64,000 nt of DNA, taken from contig LJSY01000003.1 of the NCBI GenBank assembly GCA_001314805.1, positions 29,912-93,911 on the forward strand, written 5' to 3'. The notes under the pieces were generated by a model that was given only the letters and a program-made list of their open reading frames with translations, ran no database searches and was not told the DNA's origin. The first letter of the stretch is position 1; each line of letters starts with the position of its first letter. The position numbers were made by a program, and so were the translations under genes. Source of the DNA: Rhodobacteraceae bacterium HLUCCO18 (lineage in GTDB: Bacteria > Pseudomonadota > Alphaproteobacteria > Rhodobacterales > Rhodobacteraceae). This document shows, piece by piece, positions 55,513 through 64,000 of this stretch.

Positions 55513-56322
55513 TCAGAAATCCACCGCCACCCCCGGCAGGTTCAGCGCCTTCATCAGGTCGCGCAACTCCTGCCGCGCGGCGAGGTTGGAGATGTTCAAC
55601 CGATCGACGCCCAGTTCCTTCAGGTCCAGAAGCGTCATGCCGGTGGGAAACATCTCGCGGAAGATCACGCGCTCGGAAAAGCCGGGCGCGACGCGGAAGC
55701 CGATGCGCCGCGACAGGTCTTCCAGCGCCTGGCCGACCTTTCGCTTGTTGTGCATCTGCTGCGCACCGAGACGGTTGCGCACGACGATCCAGTCCATCGC
55801 CCTGAGGCCCGCACGCGCGCGCAATTGCCGGGCGTGCCAGACCATCTCGGAATAGACGCTGGGTCCGCGGATCTCGTAGGTCTCGGGATCGATCCGCGCC
55901 AGGAGGTCGAAATCGACGAAACTGTCGTTCATCGGCGTGATCAGCGTGTCGGCGAGGCTGTGCGCCACCTGCGACAGCCGCGTGTGGCTGCCGGGACAGT
56001 CGATCACGATGAGATCGCAGCGCGCCTCGTGCTCGGCCACGGCGGCCGACAGGCGCCGGTCGTAGATGTTCTCGCCCTCCGACAGCGTCGCGGGGTCGAT
56101 GGGCGGAAGCTCCATCAGGATTGGACAGGGCAGGTCGAGCCGGCGCTTGGCGATCGTGTTCTGCCGGTTCTCGATATAGCGCCCGAAGCTGCGCTGGCGC
56201 AGGTCGAGGTCGAGGCCGCCCACGGTCTTGCCGAGCCGCGCCAGCGCCGTAGCCACGTGCATGGCGGTCGTGGATTTGCCCGACCCGCCCTTTTCGTTGC
56301 CTAGAACGATGATGTGTGCCAC
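55513..56322 (-). CDS. mipZ: division plane positioning ATPase MipZ
   Basis: MipZ is a ParA/MinD-family ATPase that places the FtsZ ring in alphaproteobacteria by forming a gradient from the cell poles. The 269-residue product has the deviant Walker A GNEKGGSGKSTTAMH at 8-22, LDLDLRQRSFGRYIENR near 38, and the MipZ-specific PMNDSFVDFDLLARIDP near 130 and MDWIVVRNRLGAQ near 172. The start is GTG. It is not MinD, since the C-terminal membrane helix is absent. No parB is in the window. Confidence 0.92.
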   Translation of the reverse strand: MAHIIVLGNEKGGSGKSTTAMHVATALARLGKTVGGLDLDLRQRSFGRYIENRQNTIAKRRLDLPCPILMELPPIDPATLSEGENIYDRRLSAAVAEHEARCDLIVIDCPGSHTRLSQVAHSLADTLITPMNDSFVDFDLLARIDPETYEIRGPSVYSEMVWHARQLRARAGLRAMDWIVVRNRLGAQQMHNKRKVGQALEDLSRRIGFRVAPGFSERVIFREMFPTGMTLLDLKELGVDRLNISNLAARQELRDLMKALNLPGVAVDF

Positions 56323-56619
56323 TGCCCGACACCTCTATATCTTGGCGCTCTTGTTCAAGGAGGCGCGAATTGTGGGTAGTATAGGCGAGCTCTGGCCGAA
56401 GGTTAAGCGGGAATGCGTCGCATGGAGACCGGTGCGGCGAGGGATTTGGCACGACCCGTTGCCAACGGTATCGCCGACGACGCATCCCATGATGCCCTTG
56501 GGGGGCGTCCGGGCACCGGATCGATGCGCAGCGCCACGGTCGACATCGCCGGAAGGCCGGCAACGAATCCTCTTGTCGGAAACCCGTGTCTCACCGAAAC
56601 TCCCTGCATGTTCAGGCCC

Positions 56620-57033
56620 ATGGACAAGATCCTGCCGGGAATACCCGCGCGTCCTGCCGTCATGGCGGCCTTGTCGGTGACCGCGTCTGTGGTGCTGACG
56701 GGCGGTGCTGCCGCGCAGGCCGGTTCCGGCGACCCGGTCTTCACCGTCAGGGCCGACCGGCTTGCCTGCGTGATCGAACACGCGGCGCAGTATTTCCCCA
56801 GCAACGGGCGCAGCGCCTTCATTTCGCTCGAGGATTGTCCCGAGACGGGCAATCCATTCCTGTCGTCGGTCACCAACTCCGGCCCCGACATCGAGTTCGG
56901 CGAGGCGGAGGTCGACCGCTTCCTGCTGCTGCGGGTGGAGGATTTCGCCTGTCTGGAAGCGCTCGACCTGCCCGATGGCGCCGAGATCGTCCGCTTCTAC
57001 CCCACGCGTTGCGAGGCCGTGGCGGGTGAGTGA
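56620..57033 (+). CDS. secreted protein of unknown function
   Basis: This 137-residue exported protein has a signal peptide of about 33 residues (MDKILPGIPARPAVMAALSV and onward, ending GGAAAQ). The mature part has about four Cys that could form two disulfides (LACVIEHAAQYF, SLEDCPETG, FACLEALDL, TRCEAV). No family recognised. The frame is open upstream to 56413 and another ATG lies at 56608, so the start is uncertain. From the mipZ start to here (56323-56607) I see only the mipZ promoter region and no gene. Confidence 0.6.
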   Translation: MDKILPGIPARPAVMAALSVTASVVLTGGAAAQAGSGDPVFTVRADRLACVIEHAAQYFPSNGRSAFISLEDCPETGNPFLSSVTNSGPDIEFGEAEVDRFLLLRVEDFACLEALDLPDGAEIVRFYPTRCEAVAGE

Positions 57034-57598
57034 GCCGTCCGGGAAGTCCGAACCCCCGGCGCGGCGCATAAGATTCGGACGCCGGGGCCTCGACACCACG
57101 GCGAAGGTCGTCACCATGGTGGCGGCGCTGGCCGGGGTCGCGGCATATTTCGGCGATCGCTGGTTCGAGCGGCGCAATGCGGCCCAGACGGCGTCGCTGT
57201 CCTATATCGAACGCTACGCCGCCGACCCGGTGCTCGAGGCGCGCATGGCGCTTTACGCGTTCTGGCTGGAACAGGAGGATTTCCTCGCCTTCGCCGCCGA
57301 TAACACGATCCCGCCGGGCCAGTACCGGTATTTCGTCGACACGCGGTTCGACGAGTATTCCCGGCCTGACGACATCCGGCGCGCGCTCATCGCGCTCGAC
57401 AGTTTCTTCGACGAGCTGCAGTTCTGCCGGGGGGCCGCCGTCTGCCAGACCGCGACGCTCGACGCGTATTTCTGTACCGAGGTGACGCGGCACAACGCGA
57501 TCTATGCTGCGTTTTACGATGTCATGCGCGCCGATCTGGGGGAAAGCGGGTTCGGTCGGGGGGTGGAGGCGTATGCCACGACCTGCGCTGCCCCTTGA
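57026..57598 (+). CDS. membrane-anchored protein of unknown function
   Basis: This 190-residue protein has one N-terminal membrane segment at about 26-42 (AKVVTMVAALAGVAAYFG) after a basic leader and a helical outside domain with LSYIERYAADPVLEARMALY and four Cys near 133-186. It starts with GTG overlapping the previous stop by 8 bases, so the two unknown genes form a pair. No domain was recognised. Confidence 0.6.
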   Translation: MSEPSGKSEPPARRIRFGRRGLDTTAKVVTMVAALAGVAAYFGDRWFERRNAAQTASLSYIERYAADPVLEARMALYAFWLEQEDFLAFAADNTIPPGQYRYFVDTRFDEYSRPDDIRRALIALDSFFDELQFCRGAAVCQTATLDAYFCTEVTRHNAIYAAFYDVMRADLGESGFGRGVEAYATTCAAP

Positions 57599-57605
57599 AA
57601 CCGAA

Positions 57606-57628
57606 ACGCCGCCCGGTCGGGGCGGCGT
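57606..57628 (-). terminator. terminator of the trmD-rplS-rpmE transcript
   Basis: On the minus strand ACGCCGCCC (57620-57628) pairs perfectly with GGGCGGCGT (57606-57614) around a 5-base loop and is followed by TTCGGTTTC. It begins 26 bases after the rpmE stop. Confidence 0.7.
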
Positions 57629-57653
57629 CGGATCTTCGCAGCGGAAGGCCGGT

Positions 57654-57875
57654 TCAGAACCCGAGGCCCTCGTACTTCTTCTTGAACTTCGACACGCGGC
57701 CGCCCTGGTCCATCAGGCGCGTGCTACCGCCGGTCCAGGCGGGGTGCACCGACGGATCGATGTCGAGCGAGAGCGTGTCGCCCTCCGCGCCCCAGGTGGA
57801 GCGCATCTGAACCACGTCGCCATTGGTCATCTTGACGTCGATGACGTGGTAGTCGGGATGGATATCCTTTTTCAT
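57654..57875 (-). CDS. rpmE: 50S ribosomal protein L31
   Basis: This 73-residue L31 of the large subunit starts [19 protein letters not shown] and ends [22 protein letters not shown]-like. It lacks the four zinc-binding Cys, so it is the zinc-free (C minus) form. GGGAGCCTCCGAG with GGAG-like SD bases precedes the ATG. It follows rplS by 13 bases. Confidence 0.96.
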   Translation of the reverse strand: MKKDIHPDYHVIDVKMTNGDVVQMRSTWGAEGDTLSLDIDPSVHPAWTGGSTRLMDQGGRVSKFKKKYEGLGF

Positions 57876-57888
57876 CTCGGAGGCTCCC

Positions 57889-58272
57889 TTACGCTTCGGC
57901 GCCGGATTTCGGCTTGTAGGTGGCGTCTTCGGCGATCCGGGCCGATTTGCCGCGACGCGCGCGCAGGTAGTAGAGCTTCGCACGACGCACGCGGCCACGA
58001 CGGACGACCTCGATCGAGTCGATGTTCGTGGAATGGAGAGGGAATACGCGCTCCACGCCTTCGCCGAAGGAGATCTTTCGCACCGTGAAGGACCCGGCGA
58101 TGCCGGCGCCGCCCTTGCGGGCGATGCAAACGCCCTCGTAGTTCTGCACACGGGTACGGGTGCCTTCGGTCACCTTGTAGCCGACGCGGATCGTGTCGCC
58201 GGCCTTGAAGTCGGGAATTGCCTTCCCGAGGGAGGCGATCTGTTCCGCCTCCAGTTCTGCGATCAGGTTCAT
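57889..58272 (-). CDS. rplS: 50S ribosomal protein L19
   Basis: This 127-residue L19 sits at the interface of the two ribosomal subunits. The sequence has the signature [20 protein letters not shown] near 38, the region [20 protein letters not shown] near 62 and [20 protein letters not shown] near 90. It lies 206 bases downstream of trmD. That gap has no gene but contains a fragment of the dispersed repeat (58427-58438) and a small GGGG-TGCGTATATG-CCCC hairpin. Confidence 0.96.
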   Translation of the reverse strand: MNLIAELEAEQIASLGKAIPDFKAGDTIRVGYKVTEGTRTRVQNYEGVCIARKGGAGIAGSFTVRKISFGEGVERVFPLHSTNIDSIEVVRRGRVRRAKLYYLRARRGKSARIAEDATYKPKSGAEA

Positions 58273-58478
58273 CTGTCGCGCTCCTATCGTTCTGCGCGGT
58301 TTGCCCGCGGATGAGTTCTTCTTTGCCGCAGGACACGTTCCCGCAAACGACCGGCGGCCCGAGTCACCCCAGGCCGCGATGGGGTGCGTATATGCCCCGG
58401 CGCCCAGTCTGGCAAGGATATCTTCCGTTCATCTTTCCGCCTTGGCGGGCGCCCGTCCCGGTCGAGGCGGACCGGTCC

Positions 58479-59300
58479 CTAGCTCCCGGACCGGTCCCGA
58501 AACCGCGCCCAGAGATCCGGGCGCCTCTCCCGCGTCAGGCGCTCGGCCTCGGCCCGGCGCCATTTCGCGATCTCGCCGTGGTTCCCGGACAGCAGCACGT
58601 CGGGGATGGCGTGGCCGCGCCAGTCGCGGGGCTGGGTGTACTGGGGATGCTCCAGCAGCCCGTCCGAGAAGCTCTCCTCCTCGGTCGAGCTCGCGTTGCC
58701 GAGCACGCCGGGGATCAGGCGGACCGTGGCGTCGAGCATCGCCTGCGCCGCGATCTCGCCGCCGGTCAGGACGAAGTCGCCGAGGCTGATCTCCTCGAGC
58801 GCGAAATGGTCGATCACGCGCTGGTCTACGCCTTCGAAACGTCCGCAGAGCAGCGTGACCCCCTCGGCCGCGGCAAGCCTCTTGGCGTGGGCCTGTGTGA
58901 AGGGCGCGCCGCGCGGGCTGAGGTAGATGCGCGGCCAGCGCGACGGGTCCTCGGGCGTGCCGCTTGCCGCCATGTCGAGCGCCCGGCCCAGCACGTCGGG
59001 CCGCATCACCAGCCCCGCGCCACCGCCCGCGGGCGTGTCGTCGACCTGCCGGTGCTTTCCGTGGCCGAAGGCGCGCAGGTCGATCGTCTCCAGCGCCCAA
59101 AGGCCCTGCTGCAACGCCTTTCCGGTCAGAGACGCGCCGAGCACGCCGGGAAATGTCTCGGGGAAGAGCGTCAGCACCTTGGCGCACCAAGCACCCTTGA
59201 GCCGCGGCGTCCCCTCCATCAGTGAGCGGGGCGTGAGGCTCGGTGAGATGGAAAGCCGCGCATGGGAACGGGCCGGTTTGCTGTCGGTCGGGTCTGACAT
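58479..59300 (-). CDS. trmD: tRNA (guanine(37)-N1)-methyltransferase
   Basis: TrmD methylates G37 of tRNAs that read CNN codons, preventing frameshifts. The 273-residue product has the trefoil-knot SPOUT domain: [20 protein letters not shown] near 42, [18 protein letters not shown] near 85, [13 protein letters not shown] near 150 and [10 protein letters not shown] near 172. The ATG at 59300 gives the roseobacter-type N-terminus; the frame is open 12 codons more. In most relatives trmD directly follows rimM; here an ABC exporter on the opposite strand lies between. Confidence 0.95.
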   Translation of the reverse strand: MSDPTDSKPARSHARLSISPSLTPRSLMEGTPRLKGAWCAKVLTLFPETFPGVLGASLTGKALQQGLWALETIDLRAFGHGKHRQVDDTPAGGGAGLVMRPDVLGRALDMAASGTPEDPSRWPRIYLSPRGAPFTQAHAKRLAAAEGVTLLCGRFEGVDQRVIDHFALEEISLGDFVLTGGEIAAQAMLDATVRLIPGVLGNASSTEEESFSDGLLEHPQYTQPRDWRGHAIPDVLLSGNHGEIAKWRRAEAERLTRERRPDLWARFRDRSGS

Positions 59301-59349
59301 GGGCGGAGCCTTAGCGGCGGGCGCGATGGCTGGCAATGGTGCGGGGGGA

Positions 59350-59421
59350 AGCGCCGCCGCGGGGCCGAAAGCCCCCCGGCGGCGCTGTCACCTCCGGCGG
59401 GAGTTTTTCGCCAGGATGAAG
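59350..59421 (+). repeat. hairpin plus variant of the dispersed repeat
   Basis: AGCGCCGCCG-C-GGGGC (59350-59365) pairs with GCCCC-C-CGGCGGCGCT (59371-59386) to form a long hairpin. Fourteen bases later comes GGAGTTTTTCGCCAGGATGAAG (59400-59421), a variant of the dispersed repeat. The hairpin-then-repeat order is the same as in the glcD-glcE gap. It lies in the divergent promoter region of trmD and the ABC genes. Confidence 0.7.
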
Positions 59422-59482
59422 GGTGGGGTTGTGCCTTGCGTTTTCGGGGTTATCTCTGCGTGTTCCGGAGAGACGACAGCAC

Positions 59483-60435
<953 letters not shown>

Positions 60436-60439
<4 letters not shown>

Positions 60440-61197
60440 ACCTGCGCGCCATCGCCGCCATCTTCCGCTTCGAAATGAGCCGGACCTTCCGCACGCTGGG
60501 TCAGTCTGTCGTCTCGCCGGTGCTGACCACGTCGCTGTATTTCGTGGTCTTCGGCGCGGCCATCGGCAGCCGCATCCAGGAGGTGGAGGGCGTGAGCTAC
60601 GGTGCCTTCATCGTGCCGGGGCTGATCATGCTGACGGTGCTGCAGCAGGCGATCAGCAATGCGTCCTTCGGGATCTACTTCCCGAAATTCGTGGGGACGA
60701 TCTACGAGCTTCTTTCGGCGCCCGTGTCCTTTCTCGAGGTGACGGCGGGCTATGTGCTGGCGGCGGCGACCAAGGCGCTGATGATCGGCCTGATCATCCT
60801 TGCGACCTCTTTCTTCTTCGTGGACCTGAATATCGCGCATCCGGTCTGGATGGTGGCGTTTCTCGTCCTGACCTGCCTCAGCTTCGCGCTGTTCGGGTTC
60901 ATCATCGGGATCTGGGCGCAGAATTTCGAGCAGTTGCAGATGGTGCCGCTACTGGCGGTGACGCCGCTGGTGTTCCTGGGCGGCGCGTTCTACTCGATCT
61001 CGATGCTTCCGCCGGCATGGCAGACCGTCAGTCTGTTCAACCCGGTGGTCTACCTGATCTCGGGATTCCGCTGGTCGTTCTTGGGGCTGGCCGATGTGCC
61101 GGTGGGCTGGTCGCTCCTTGCGATCACGGCGTTCCTGATCGCCTGCCTCGCGACGGTGGCGTGGATCTTCCGCAGCGGCTGGCGGCTCAGACCCTGA
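60436..61197 (+). CDS. ABC-2 type transporter permease
   Basis: This 253-residue inner-membrane permease of the ABC-2 family (YadH-like) has six hydrophobic segments. It starts with the cytoplasmic elbow [20 protein letters not shown] and carries the ABC-2 signature region [20 protein letters not shown] near 180 with [17 protein letters not shown] after it. It forms an exporter with the preceding ATPase. The pair sits inside the rpsP-rimM-trmD-rplS block in the opposite direction. Confidence 0.93.
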
Positions 61198-61207
61198 GCG
61201 GCCGCCC

Positions 61208-61232
61208 CTTCATCTTTCCAAAAAAATACGCA
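61208..61232 (-). repeat. dispersed repeat, copy 7
   Basis: On the minus strand this reads TGCGTATTTTTTTGG followed by AAAGATGAAG, with two extra T in the run. It lies between the stops of the convergent ABC permease and rimM, 11 bases from one and 8 from the other. With the variant at 59400, it brackets the ABC exporter genes. Confidence 0.8.
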
Positions 61233-61240
61233 TGGCGCCG

Positions 61241-61750
61241 TCAGTCGCCGAAGAGACCGTCGGGCGGGTCGATGACGATCCGTCCGGCCTCGAGGTCGAC
61301 GGTGGGGACGATCTCGGTCGTGAACGGCACCAGAGTGGTGTGGCTCTGACCGGGGGCGCGGATCTCCAGCAGGTCCGACGCCCCGTGGTTCAGCACAGCG
61401 GACACGCGGCCCAGCGGCTTGCCGCCGGTGTCGCAGACCTCGAGCCCGACAAGATCGGCATGGTAGTATTCGTCGTCGGGAAGGGCGGGCAGCGCCTCGC
61501 GCGGCGCATAGAGGCGCCTGCCGCGGAGCGCGTCGGCGGCCTCCTTCGTGGCGATGCCCTCCAGCCGCGCCGCGAAACCGCCCTTCACGGAGGCGGTGAG
61601 TTTCACGGTGAAACTGCAGCTGCCATCCTCGAGCGTCAGCGGACCGTAGGAGGCGATGTCCTCGGGCACGGCGCAGAAGCTTTTCAGGCGCACCTCGCCC
61701 CGCACGCCGAAGGCGCCCGCGATGGCGCCGACACAGACCCGCTCAGCCAT
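61241..61750 (-). CDS. rimM: ribosome maturation factor RimM
   Basis: RimM helps assemble the head of the 30S subunit and binds S19. The 169-residue product has the N-terminal [18 protein letters not shown] and the PRC-barrel domain with [13 protein letters not shown] near 98 and [20 protein letters not shown] near 143. The ATG at 61750 overlaps the end of the small upstream membrane protein gene by 8 bases. Confidence 0.95.
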   Translation of the reverse strand: MAERVCVGAIAGAFGVRGEVRLKSFCAVPEDIASYGPLTLEDGSCSFTVKLTASVKGGFAARLEGIATKEAADALRGRRLYAPREALPALPDDEYYHADLVGLEVCDTGGKPLGRVSAVLNHGASDLLEIRAPGQSHTTLVPFTTEIVPTVDLEAGRIVIDPPDGLFGD

Positions 61751-61937
61751 GGGCATACTCCACGAGGGTGGGGACCTGCGCGGCGGCGGGCCTTTCGACC
61801 CGGACCGCCACCCAGAGCAGGAACGCAAAAAGACAGGCCAGCGCGATGAGCGCCAGCCCGACCAGTCGCGCCGGACCGTCGCCGGCGATCAGGAACCACA
61901 GGCCGATGCCGCCAAGCCCGAGCACCGCAAGGATCAT
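61743..61937 (-). CDS. small membrane protein between rpsP and rimM
   Basis: This 64-residue protein has two hydrophobic segments (about 1-20 and 24-44) and a short hydrophilic tail. GGAG lies seven bases before the ATG, and the gene overlaps rimM by 8 bases, which supports real, coupled translation. No family recognised. It could alternatively be a translated leader for rimM. A gap of about 120 bases separates it from rpsP. Confidence 0.6.
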   Translation of the reverse strand: MILAVLGLGGIGLWFLIAGDGPARLVGLALIALACLFAFLLWVAVRVERPAAAQVPTLVEYAHG

Positions 61938-62060
61938 CGCGGGGCTCCGGCGCGGCTTGGCGTTTGCCGGTGGTGATATGCGTGCGGTGTCGCGCCCATC
62001 CGGTCGCCGGCCGGGACAGGGGCACGCCGCATGGCGGCGCACACAAGTCCCGGGACCACC

Positions 62061-62504
62061 TTACTCGGACTTTTCTTCGGCGGCCGCATCCTCCGCGGGG
62101 GCCTCGTCGCGGGGCGCTTCTTCAACGGGCGCGTCTTCAGCCGGGGCGGCTTCGGCTTCCGCGGCTGCAGCGGCCTTGGCGGCCTTCTCCTCGGCGCGCT
62201 CCTTGGCCTTGGCGCCGGGCTCGGCTTTCTTCGGGTTGTTGCGCTCCTGCTTCTCGACGACGCCGGCGGCTTCGAGGAAACGGCTCACGCGGTCCGTGGG
62301 CTTCGCGCCCTGGTCGAGCCAGTGCTTGACGCGATCGAGGTCAATCTTGATCCGGTCCTCGCTGTCCTTGGGCAGGAGCGGGTTGTAGGTGCCGAGCTTT
62401 TCGATGAAGCGGCCGTCGCGGGGCATGCGGCTGTCGGCGGCCACGATGCGGTAGAAGGGGCGTTTCTTCGAGCCGCCGCGGGCCAGTCGGATTTTCATTG
62501 CCAT
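62061..62504 (-). CDS. rpsP: 30S ribosomal protein S16 with long acidic Ala/Glu tail
   Basis: S16 is an early assembly protein of the small subunit. The first 85 residues match the family ([53 protein letters not shown]). After that comes a tail of about 60 residues rich in Ala, Glu, Pro and Lys. Extended S16 tails are known in alphaproteobacteria, but this one is long for the family. It begins the rpsP-rimM-trmD block. Confidence 0.95.
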   Translation of the reverse strand: MAMKIRLARGGSKKRPFYRIVAADSRMPRDGRFIEKLGTYNPLLPKDSEDRIKIDLDRVKHWLDQGAKPTDRVSRFLEAAGVVEKQERNNPKKAEPGAKAKERAEEKAAKAAAAAEAEAAPAEDAPVEEAPRDEAPAEDAAAEEKSE

Positions 62505-62533
62505 GGTGTATCTCCTTGATATGGCGAGGGTTT

Positions 62534-62554
62534 GGCGGGACTGATCCCGCCCTA
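62534..62554. repeat. REP-like hairpin at the end of the chorismate mutase gene
   Basis: GGCGGG-ACTGAT-CCCGCC (62534-62551) is a perfect 6-base-stem hairpin. In the minus direction it directly follows the chorismate mutase stop TAG, so TAGGGCGGGATCAGTCCCGCC reads as one element. Units of this kind are common between genes in Rhodobacteraceae. There is no U-run. Confidence 0.6.
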
Positions 62555-62860
62555 CGATTGGTGTTTCTCGTGGTGACGAATGACCTCGTCGATCACGAAA
62601 CGCAGGAACTTCTTGGCGAATTCCGGGTCCAGATCGGCCCGCTGCGCCAGGTCTTCGAGCCGCGCGATCTGCGCCGTTTCGCGGGCGGGATCGGACGGGG
62701 GCAGGTCGTGTTCGGCCTTGAGCCTGCCGACGGCCTGGGTGTGCTTGAAGCGCTCGCCCAAGGTGTAGACGAGGATCGCATCGAGCCTGTCGATCGACTC
62801 GCGGTGGCCCTTCAAAAGCTCGGCGGCGCGGGTGGCGGCGTCGGTCATGGTGGCGCTCAT
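62552..62860 (-). CDS. chorismate mutase (AroQ class)
   Basis: This 102-residue helical chorismate mutase converts chorismate to prephenate for Phe and Tyr synthesis. The AroQ pattern is visible: an Arg/Asp start ([20 protein letters not shown]), the linker [20 protein letters not shown], and [14 protein letters not shown], with [11 protein letters not shown] at the end. AGGAGG lies seven bases before the ATG. It lies 47 bases upstream of rpsP on the same strand; the chorismate mutase-rpsP neighbourhood is common in Rhodobacteraceae. Confidence 0.92.
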   Translation of the reverse strand: MSATMTDAATRAAELLKGHRESIDRLDAILVYTLGERFKHTQAVGRLKAEHDLPPSDPARETAQIARLEDLAQRADLDPEFAKKFLRFVIDEVIRHHEKHQS

Positions 62861-62915
62861 GGGCGGGCCTCCTGAAGGCGGAGCAGGGCAAGCGGGATAT
62901 ATGCGGGAGCGGGCA

Positions 62916-63461
62916 TCATGCGGCGATCTCCTCCGGTGCGGGGTGGCGCCACACGTCGATCTCGTTGTCGCGCACGGGTTTCGCGGCTTCCGGGTCGATC
63001 CGGCAGCCAAGACGTTCGGCCAGCGCGCGGGATCGGGCGTTGGCCGGGTCGATATAACTGACCGCGGTGGACCAGCCGAGCGCCCCGTAGGCGTGGCGGC
63101 GAAGTGCCGTGACCGCCTCGAAGGCATAGCCCTTGCCCTCGGCCGCCTCGGTCCAGATCGTCCAGCCGAGTTCCCGCTCCGGCCAGTCGCCGGGGAACCA
63201 CGGCCCCATGGAGCCGATGGGCTGGCCGCTCGCCTTTTCCTCGGCCACGAAACTGCCGAAGCCGCGCAGGTGCCAGTGCCCGGTGATGATGGCGAGGACG
63301 CGCCACGCGTGCCCGATATCCTTGTCCGCGCCGCCGCCGATGTAGCGGGCGCGGTCGGACATGACGAAGGGCGCGAAGACCTCGAAATCGGAGGCCAGCG
63401 GCGCGCGCAGGATCAGGCGCTCGGTCTCCAGCACCGGCGTGTCGGTCAGGCGTGCGGTCAT
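62916..63461 (-). CDS. GNAT family N-acetyltransferase
   Basis: This 181-residue GNAT of the RimJ/RimL-like type has the N-terminal TERLILRAPLASDFEVFAPF, the core EELGWT-type strand (RELGWTIWTEAAEGKGYAFE, the acetyl-CoA loop) and the C-terminal NARSRALAERLG. The acceptor is unknown. The ATG at 63461 overlaps the stop of the next GNAT gene (ATGA). It is clearly a paralogue of that neighbour. Confidence 0.9.
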   Translation of the reverse strand: MTARLTDTPVLETERLILRAPLASDFEVFAPFVMSDRARYIGGGADKDIGHAWRVLAIITGHWHLRGFGSFVAEEKASGQPIGSMGPWFPGDWPERELGWTIWTEAAEGKGYAFEAVTALRRHAYGALGWSTAVSYIDPANARSRALAERLGCRIDPEAAKPVRDNEIDVWRHPAPEEIAA

Positions 63462-64000
63462 GGGCACGCCTCCGGGCCGGGGGCGGGGTGGCGCCAGACC
63501 TGCAGGGTGCCATAGCGCTCATGGGTGAAGTCGCCGTCGCGCACCGCGCCCAGCCGCTCGGCCAGCGCGCGGGAGCGGGCGTTTTCCGGCGCGATGAGGC
63601 TGATCGCCGTGGTCCAGCCCAGCGTGTCGTAGGCGTGGGCGCGCGCGGCCAAAGCCGTCTCGAATGCCACGCCGCGCCCCTCGGCGCCCTCGAAAAGCGT
63701 CCAGCCGATCTCGGGCTCGGGCCAGCCGTCGGGATACCACAGGCCCACATTGCCCAGCGTCGCGCCGGTGGCCTTTTCCTCGACCATCCAGCGGCCGTAG
63801 CCCCTGACGTGCCAGTGCCCGGCATAGGTCATGAAGGCGCGGCAGGCGAGTTCCGCCGTCATCGGGCCGCCCACGTAGCGCGAGCGGGGGCTGGCGTAGA
63901 AGGCGGTGAAGGTCGCGAGATCGCCGGGCCGATAGCCGCGCAGGAGAAAGCGCTCGGTCTCGATCACCGGGATGGCGGCGAAAAGCGCCTCGGCGGGCGT
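63458..64000 (-). CDS. GNAT family N-acetyltransferase (5' end beyond the window)
   Basis: At least 180 residues of a GNAT are visible, with ETERFLLRGYRPGDLATF, the acetyl-CoA loop EIGWTLFEGAEGRGVAFETA and ENARSRALAERLG. The first ATG-type start in the window is at 63967, but the frame continues to the window edge with a coding-like sequence (TPAEALFAAIPVIE), so the real start is probably outside. It overlaps its paralogue downstream by 4 bases, evidence of a tandem duplication. Confidence 0.85.
   Translation of the reverse strand, partial: TPAEALFAAIPVIETERFLLRGYRPGDLATFTAFYASPRSRYVGGPMTAELACRAFMTYAGHWHVRGYGRWMVEEKATGATLGNVGLWYPDGWPEPEIGWTLFEGAEGRGVAFETALAARAHAYDTLGWTTAISLIAPENARSRALAERLGAVRDGDFTHERYGTLQVWRHPAPGPEACP

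Overview
The window looks like chromosomal DNA of a Rhodobacteraceae (roseobacter-group) alphaproteobacterium. The basis is high GC content, an SAM/SAH-type riboswitch ahead of metK (a class known only from Rhodobacterales), MipZ in place of MinD, the glcD-E-F order, and protein sequences typical of that group. No plasmid, phage, transposase, CRISPR array or integrase was seen. Assignments rest on reading motifs and translations by eye, with no database search. Several start codons were moved from the longest reading frame on the basis of Shine-Dalgarno (SD) spacing and family N-termini.

Layout. Positions 1-9.6 kb are a mostly minus-strand housekeeping run: rpmH, rnpA, yidD, ttcA, an EAL-domain protein, yidC, a MOSC protein, engB, argB, an Fe-S protein and a SixA-like phosphatase. 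A plus-strand DUF3833 lipoprotein interrupts it. Positions 10-14 kb carry a TVP38 membrane protein with a flavin disulfide-reductase relative, an orphan histidine kinase and tRNA-Arg(ACG). Positions 14-18.3 kb hold a methyltransferase and a three-part glycosylation set (GtrA flippase-like protein, GT-C membrane glycosyltransferase, polyprenyl-phosphate GT2). Next comes an isolated B12/heme-type sensor protein (18.6-19.5 kb), preceded by two TGT-N12-ACA palindromes of the kind bound by PpsR/CrtJ. Positions 20-27 kb are a MoxR/DUF58/BatA-DUF4159 operon.

Positions 27-37 kb contain a cytochrome c, a small CxxCxGxG protein, a CopD/HemJ-like membrane protein, glycolate oxidase glcD-glcE-(small membrane protein)-glcF, a trypsin-like protease, Hsp20 and an MFS transporter. 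Positions 37-43.9 kb are miaB, phoH, ybeY, corC, lnt, the riboswitch and metK. Positions 44-51.5 kb hold a nuclease-family protein, a cardiolipin synthase, trmB, aroA, cmk, a DUF4168 protein and rpsA with a terminator-like hairpin in its leader. After a decayed wHTH/TPR gene, a GbsR-type regulator precedes cydAB (52.4-55.4 kb) and mipZ follows. The last 6.5 kb are the rpsP-rimM-trmD-rplS-rpmE translation block on the minus strand. It is split by a plus-strand two-gene ABC exporter and followed at the window edge by chorismate mutase and two tandem acetyltransferases.

The strongest unexplained signal is a dispersed intergenic repeat, core TGCGTATTT-(T)(T)GGAAAGATGAAG. It occurs seven times intact or as a variant, plus one fragment, in both orientations, almost always against a stop or start codon. 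In two places it directly follows a strong hairpin. In one it supplies the SD of glcE, in another two copies form an inverted pair between cydB and mipZ, and two copies flank the inserted ABC exporter. The other notable regulatory reads are the PpsR-like operators before the B12-type sensor, an 18-bp perfect palindrome inside the MoxR operon, the rpsA leader hairpin, and clean inverted repeats ahead of glcD and the GbsR-type gene.
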